Below, piece after piece: positions 4,824 through 7,062 of a DNA stretch of 7,062 bases. Positions within the stretch are counted from its first letter, which is position 1. Each line of letters opens with the position of its first letter. The DNA is from Candidatus Thalassarchaeaceae archaeon (GTDB lineage Archaea > Thermoplasmatota > Poseidoniia > Poseidoniales > Thalassarchaeaceae): positions 1 to 7,062 of the forward strand of contig JASMAJ010000041.1 in the NCBI GenBank assembly GCA_030754395.1. The letters are read 5' to 3'. The position numbers and the translations under genes were made by a program. The notes under the pieces are model-generated. The model was not told the DNA's origin. It did no database searches and saw only the letters and a list, made by a program, of their open reading frames with translations.

Positions 4824-6419
4824 ATGGTCGAGTCCGAGCACGATGTAGCTCTACAGGATACTGACCGTATTGAGGGGCGTTCAGCTCTTGTCAACAATGT
4901 CAATGCTGCATTGGCTCTTGCAGATGCGGTACGCTCAACATTAGGTCCTCGTGGTTCTGACAAAATGTTAGTTGGAGAAAACGGAGAAATTATTGTCACA
5001 AATGACGGTGTTACAGTTCTTGAAACGGCTAAGGTTGAGCACCCTACTGCCAATCTGTTAATCGCTACAAGTTCGGCTCAAGATAGGGTGGCCAGAGATG
5101 GAACCACAACTTCGGTTCTTCTTATCGCTGAATTACTCCGAAACGCATTGGAATTGACAAGAATTGGTGTTCATCCTTCTTTGATAATGAATGGATATCG
5201 AATTTCTGTTGAGGAGTCCCTATCTGAACTTGAGAAAATTTCCATTAGACCGAATGATTTGCAACTTAGAGGTGTCATTGAAACTACTCTTGCAGGAAAG
5301 ATAGATGTTGGACTTGCAAATCGAATGACAGAGATTGCAATAGAGGCTGCTGGTGTGCTTTCTGAAGAACAGGGTGGAGATGACCTAGAACGCGTTCGAG
5401 TCAAGAGACTACAGGTAGCAGGTGGATCCGCATCGGAATCAGAGATTGTTCACGGATTAGTACTACGAAAGCAGCGTCTAGATTTCACTACACCTAGTTC
5501 CTCTGAGGGTGGCATCATTGCAATTATCGATGGTGGGCTCGAGAATGCTGAACTTGAATTAGATGCTCAAATTGAGATTCAAAGCACTGGTGTGTTGGCA
5601 GGATTTCATCAAAGAAAATTGGAGAAATTAAGACAGAAGGTTAAGCAACTTTCTGAACTTGGTGTTGAATTGCTTTGTGTTCGCGACGGAATCGCAGATG
5701 AAGCCACTCCTATGCTTAGAGAGGCTGGAATCACCGTTTACCGTAGATTTGAGAGAGAAGATCTAGAACGTCTCTCCATTCTTACTGGTGCTTCAATGAT
5801 TCGTACTGTTAATCGTCTTTCTAAAGATGATTTAGGGAACTATAAATCTAGATATGAAGAAAAGATAGAGGACGTCTGGCATCTTAGAATTGATGGAGAA
5901 GGTGCTGCGATGACGGCTCTTCTGAGAGGCACTACTCCAATAATGCGAGAAGAGGTTAATCGAGCCTTTGATGATGCACTTGGAGTTGCGTTCCGACTTA
6001 CTAGGGAGAATCGGATTCTCCCTGGTGGTGGTGCAACTCAGACACATCTGGCAAGGCATTTGCGGTCATTTTCGACCACTCAGAAAGGGCGTGAGCAATT
6101 GGCAATTGAAGGATTTGCAGATGCTCTGGAAGTCATTCCAAGAGCCCTTTCTGAAAATGCCGGACTTGATCCTATTGACGAGATATTGTCTCTTTCTGCG
6201 GCTCAAGTTAAATCTGGCCCATGGATCGGTTTAGATGTCATGTCTGGAGAAAATACAGACATGAAAGAGGCTGGAATAACCGATCCGTTGTTTGTAGTTA
6301 GTCAGGCTTTGGAGGGTGCGACAGAAGCAGCAATTAGCATTCTTAGAATTGATGATGTGCTTTGGGCCAAGGTCGAGGCAGGAACTCCTGATTGGAGAGA
6401 TGAAGAAGAACAAGATTGA
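4824..6419 (+). CDS. Thermosome-family (group II) chaperonin subunit, divergent
   Basis: Subunit of the archaeal ATP-dependent double-ring chaperonin that encloses unfolded proteins in the cytosol. The product is 531 residues, slightly short for the family. The N-terminal equatorial domain has RSTLGPRGSDKMLV (37-50) and TNDGVTVL (59-66). The nucleotide loop is RDGTTTS at 91-97, where the family has GDGTT; Asp92 is kept, the Gly is Arg (codon AGA). The apical domain includes the helical lid protrusion (about 240-280, LDAQIEIQSTG then a long charged helix), so it is group II and not GroEL. The likely catalytic Asp384 (DDAL) is present. GGGATQTHLA (401-410) has Gln where GGGAxE is usual. REQLAIEGFADALEVIPRAL and ENAGLDPID (445-452) are strongly conserved, as is ILRIDDV near the end. 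The C-terminus is acidic (EEEQD) and lacks the Gly/Met-rich tail found in many thermosomes. The ATG at 4824 has no Shine-Dalgarno site, so translation is probably leaderless or from a short leader. It diverges from the Hsp20-like/dnaK genes and ends 2 bases from the convergent threonine dehydrogenase. It may be a specialised paralogue and not the main thermosome subunit. Confidence 0.92.
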   Translation: MVESEHDVALQDTDRIEGRSALVNNVNAALALADAVRSTLGPRGSDKMLVGENGEIIVTNDGVTVLETAKVEHPTANLLIATSSAQDRVARDGTTTSVLLIAELLRNALELTRIGVHPSLIMNGYRISVEESLSELEKISIRPNDLQLRGVIETTLAGKIDVGLANRMTEIAIEAAGVLSEEQGGDDLERVRVKRLQVAGGSASESEIVHGLVLRKQRLDFTTPSSSEGGIIAIIDGGLENAELELDAQIEIQSTGVLAGFHQRKLEKLRQKVKQLSELGVELLCVRDGIADEATPMLREAGITVYRRFEREDLERLSILTGASMIRTVNRLSKDDLGNYKSRYEEKIEDVWHLRIDGEGAAMTALLRGTTPIMREEVNRAFDDALGVAFRLTRENRILPGGGATQTHLARHLRSFSTTQKGREQLAIEGFADALEVIPRALSENAGLDPIDEILSLSAAQVKSGPWIGLDVMSGENTDMKEAGITDPLFVVSQALEGATEAAISILRIDDVLWAKVEAGTPDWRDEEEQD

Positions 6420-6421
6420 GG

Positions 6422-7062
6422 TTACCCCTTCAATCCAGAAATCATCGTGTCACAAAGAGCATTAAGGCCATACTCAGCCTTCCACTGCCAATCTGATTGA
6501 GCCACTGAATCATCAATTGAATCCGGCCATGAATCAGCATATTCTTGCCGGATGTCTGGTTTGAAGTCACAAGTGAAGTTCGGCACTCGTGCTGCCACGG
6601 CATCAGCTAGTTCACCTGCTGTGAATGAAACTCCTGAGATATTGTAACCCCCTCTAGCACTTCCAATGGAATCGATAGGTGCATCCATCAGAGAAATTGT
6701 GGCCCGAATTGCATCATCCATGTACATCATTGGTAATCTTGTTTCTGCTTTGACGAAGCAGTCATAATGCCCATTTTCTAAAGCGGCATGAAAAATATCC
6801 ACTGCATAATCGGTAGTACCTCCTCCTGCAGGTGACCTGTAAGATATTAGTCCAGGATACCGAATTCCTCGTACATCGACACCGTATTGCTTCCAGTAAT
6901 TCATTGCTAATCTCTCTCCAGTGACTTTTGTTTTCCCGTAGATTGTGGTTGGATTGAGAGAACACACTTGTGGTGCATGCTTAGGTGCATCTGGTCCGAA
7001 TACGGCAATTGATGATGGTGCATAGACGCGTAATCGATGTTTTCTAGCGGCTTCAAGTACAG
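6422..7062 (-). CDS. tdh: L-threonine 3-dehydrogenase, SDR (epimerase-like) type, 5'-truncated by window edge
   Basis: Oxidises L-threonine to 2-amino-3-ketobutyrate with NAD+, the first step of threonine breakdown to glycine and acetyl-CoA. The frame is open to the window end, giving 212 visible residues (first full codon 7060-7058) of a usual 310-320; the N-terminal Rossmann glycine loop is off the window. The GTG at 6967 is internal, because conserved sequence (VYAPSSIAVFGP) precedes it. Visible numbering: catalytic Ser region PSS 15-17, Tyr41 and Lys45 (YGKTK), RYPGLIS, the signature GGGTTDYAV (79-87), LPMMYMDDA (109-117), and RQEYADSWP (171-179) followed by DDSVAQSDWQWK. These match animal and Thermoplasma/Flavobacterium-type TDH closely, and set it apart from the zinc-dependent alcohol-dehydrogenase type of TDH and from UDP-sugar epimerases. 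The partner gene for 2-amino-3-ketobutyrate CoA ligase is not in the window. Confidence 0.92.
   Translation of the reverse strand, partial: VLEAARKHRLRVYAPSSIAVFGPDAPKHAPQVCSLNPTTIYGKTKVTGERLAMNYWKQYGVDVRGIRYPGLISYRSPAGGGTTDYAVDIFHAALENGHYDCFVKAETRLPMMYMDDAIRATISLMDAPIDSIGSARGGYNISGVSFTAGELADAVAARVPNFTCDFKPDIRQEYADSWPDSIDDSVAQSDWQWKAEYGLNALCDTMISGLKG

Overview
The window looks like archaeal DNA, most likely a Marine Group II / Poseidoniales-type euryarchaeon or a relative. This is inferred from a group II chaperonin (thermosome) gene, a bacterial-type dnaK, an SDR-type threonine dehydrogenase of the kind known from Thermoplasma, moderate-to-low GC, very tight gene packing, and first genes that lack Shine-Dalgarno sites. 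No rRNA or other phylogenetic marker is present, so the lineage is an inference. No mobile element, CRISPR array, tRNA or rRNA was seen.

Layout: (1) 2-1393 (+), an M17 leucyl aminopeptidase cut at its 5' end by the window edge. (2) Three minus-strand genes read from right to left: 4622-3978, a methionine-rich protein with a C-terminal Hsp20/CS-like domain; 3955-2057, DnaK; and 2023-1397, a small acidic membrane-anchored protein of unknown function. (3) A 201-base divergent intergenic region, 4623-4823. (4) 4824-6419 (+), a thermosome-family chaperonin subunit with unusual substitutions. (5) 7062-6422 (-), an L-threonine 3-dehydrogenase cut at its 5' end. The two convergent junctions (LAP/membrane protein and chaperonin/TDH) have gaps of only 3 and 2 bases.

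The centre of the window is a protein-folding cluster: an Hsp20-like protein and DnaK on one strand, and a chaperonin subunit diverging from them. grpE and dnaJ, the usual DnaK partners, are not in the window, and the slot upstream of dnaK holds the Hsp20-like gene instead. The shared intergenic region holds two related imperfect palindromes. They share a 9-base left half and a GAGGTT right half but differ in spacer length. One covers the probable promoter of the Hsp20-like gene, and the other lies upstream of the chaperonin gene. Together they suggest common regulation, plausibly a heat-shock response.

The most interesting points are the unusual Hsp20-like protein, the paired palindromes, and the Gly-to-Arg change in the chaperonin's normally near-invariant GDGTT nucleotide loop. 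The peptidase and the threonine dehydrogenase fit a peptide- and amino-acid-degrading heterotroph, and nothing ties them to the chaperone cluster.
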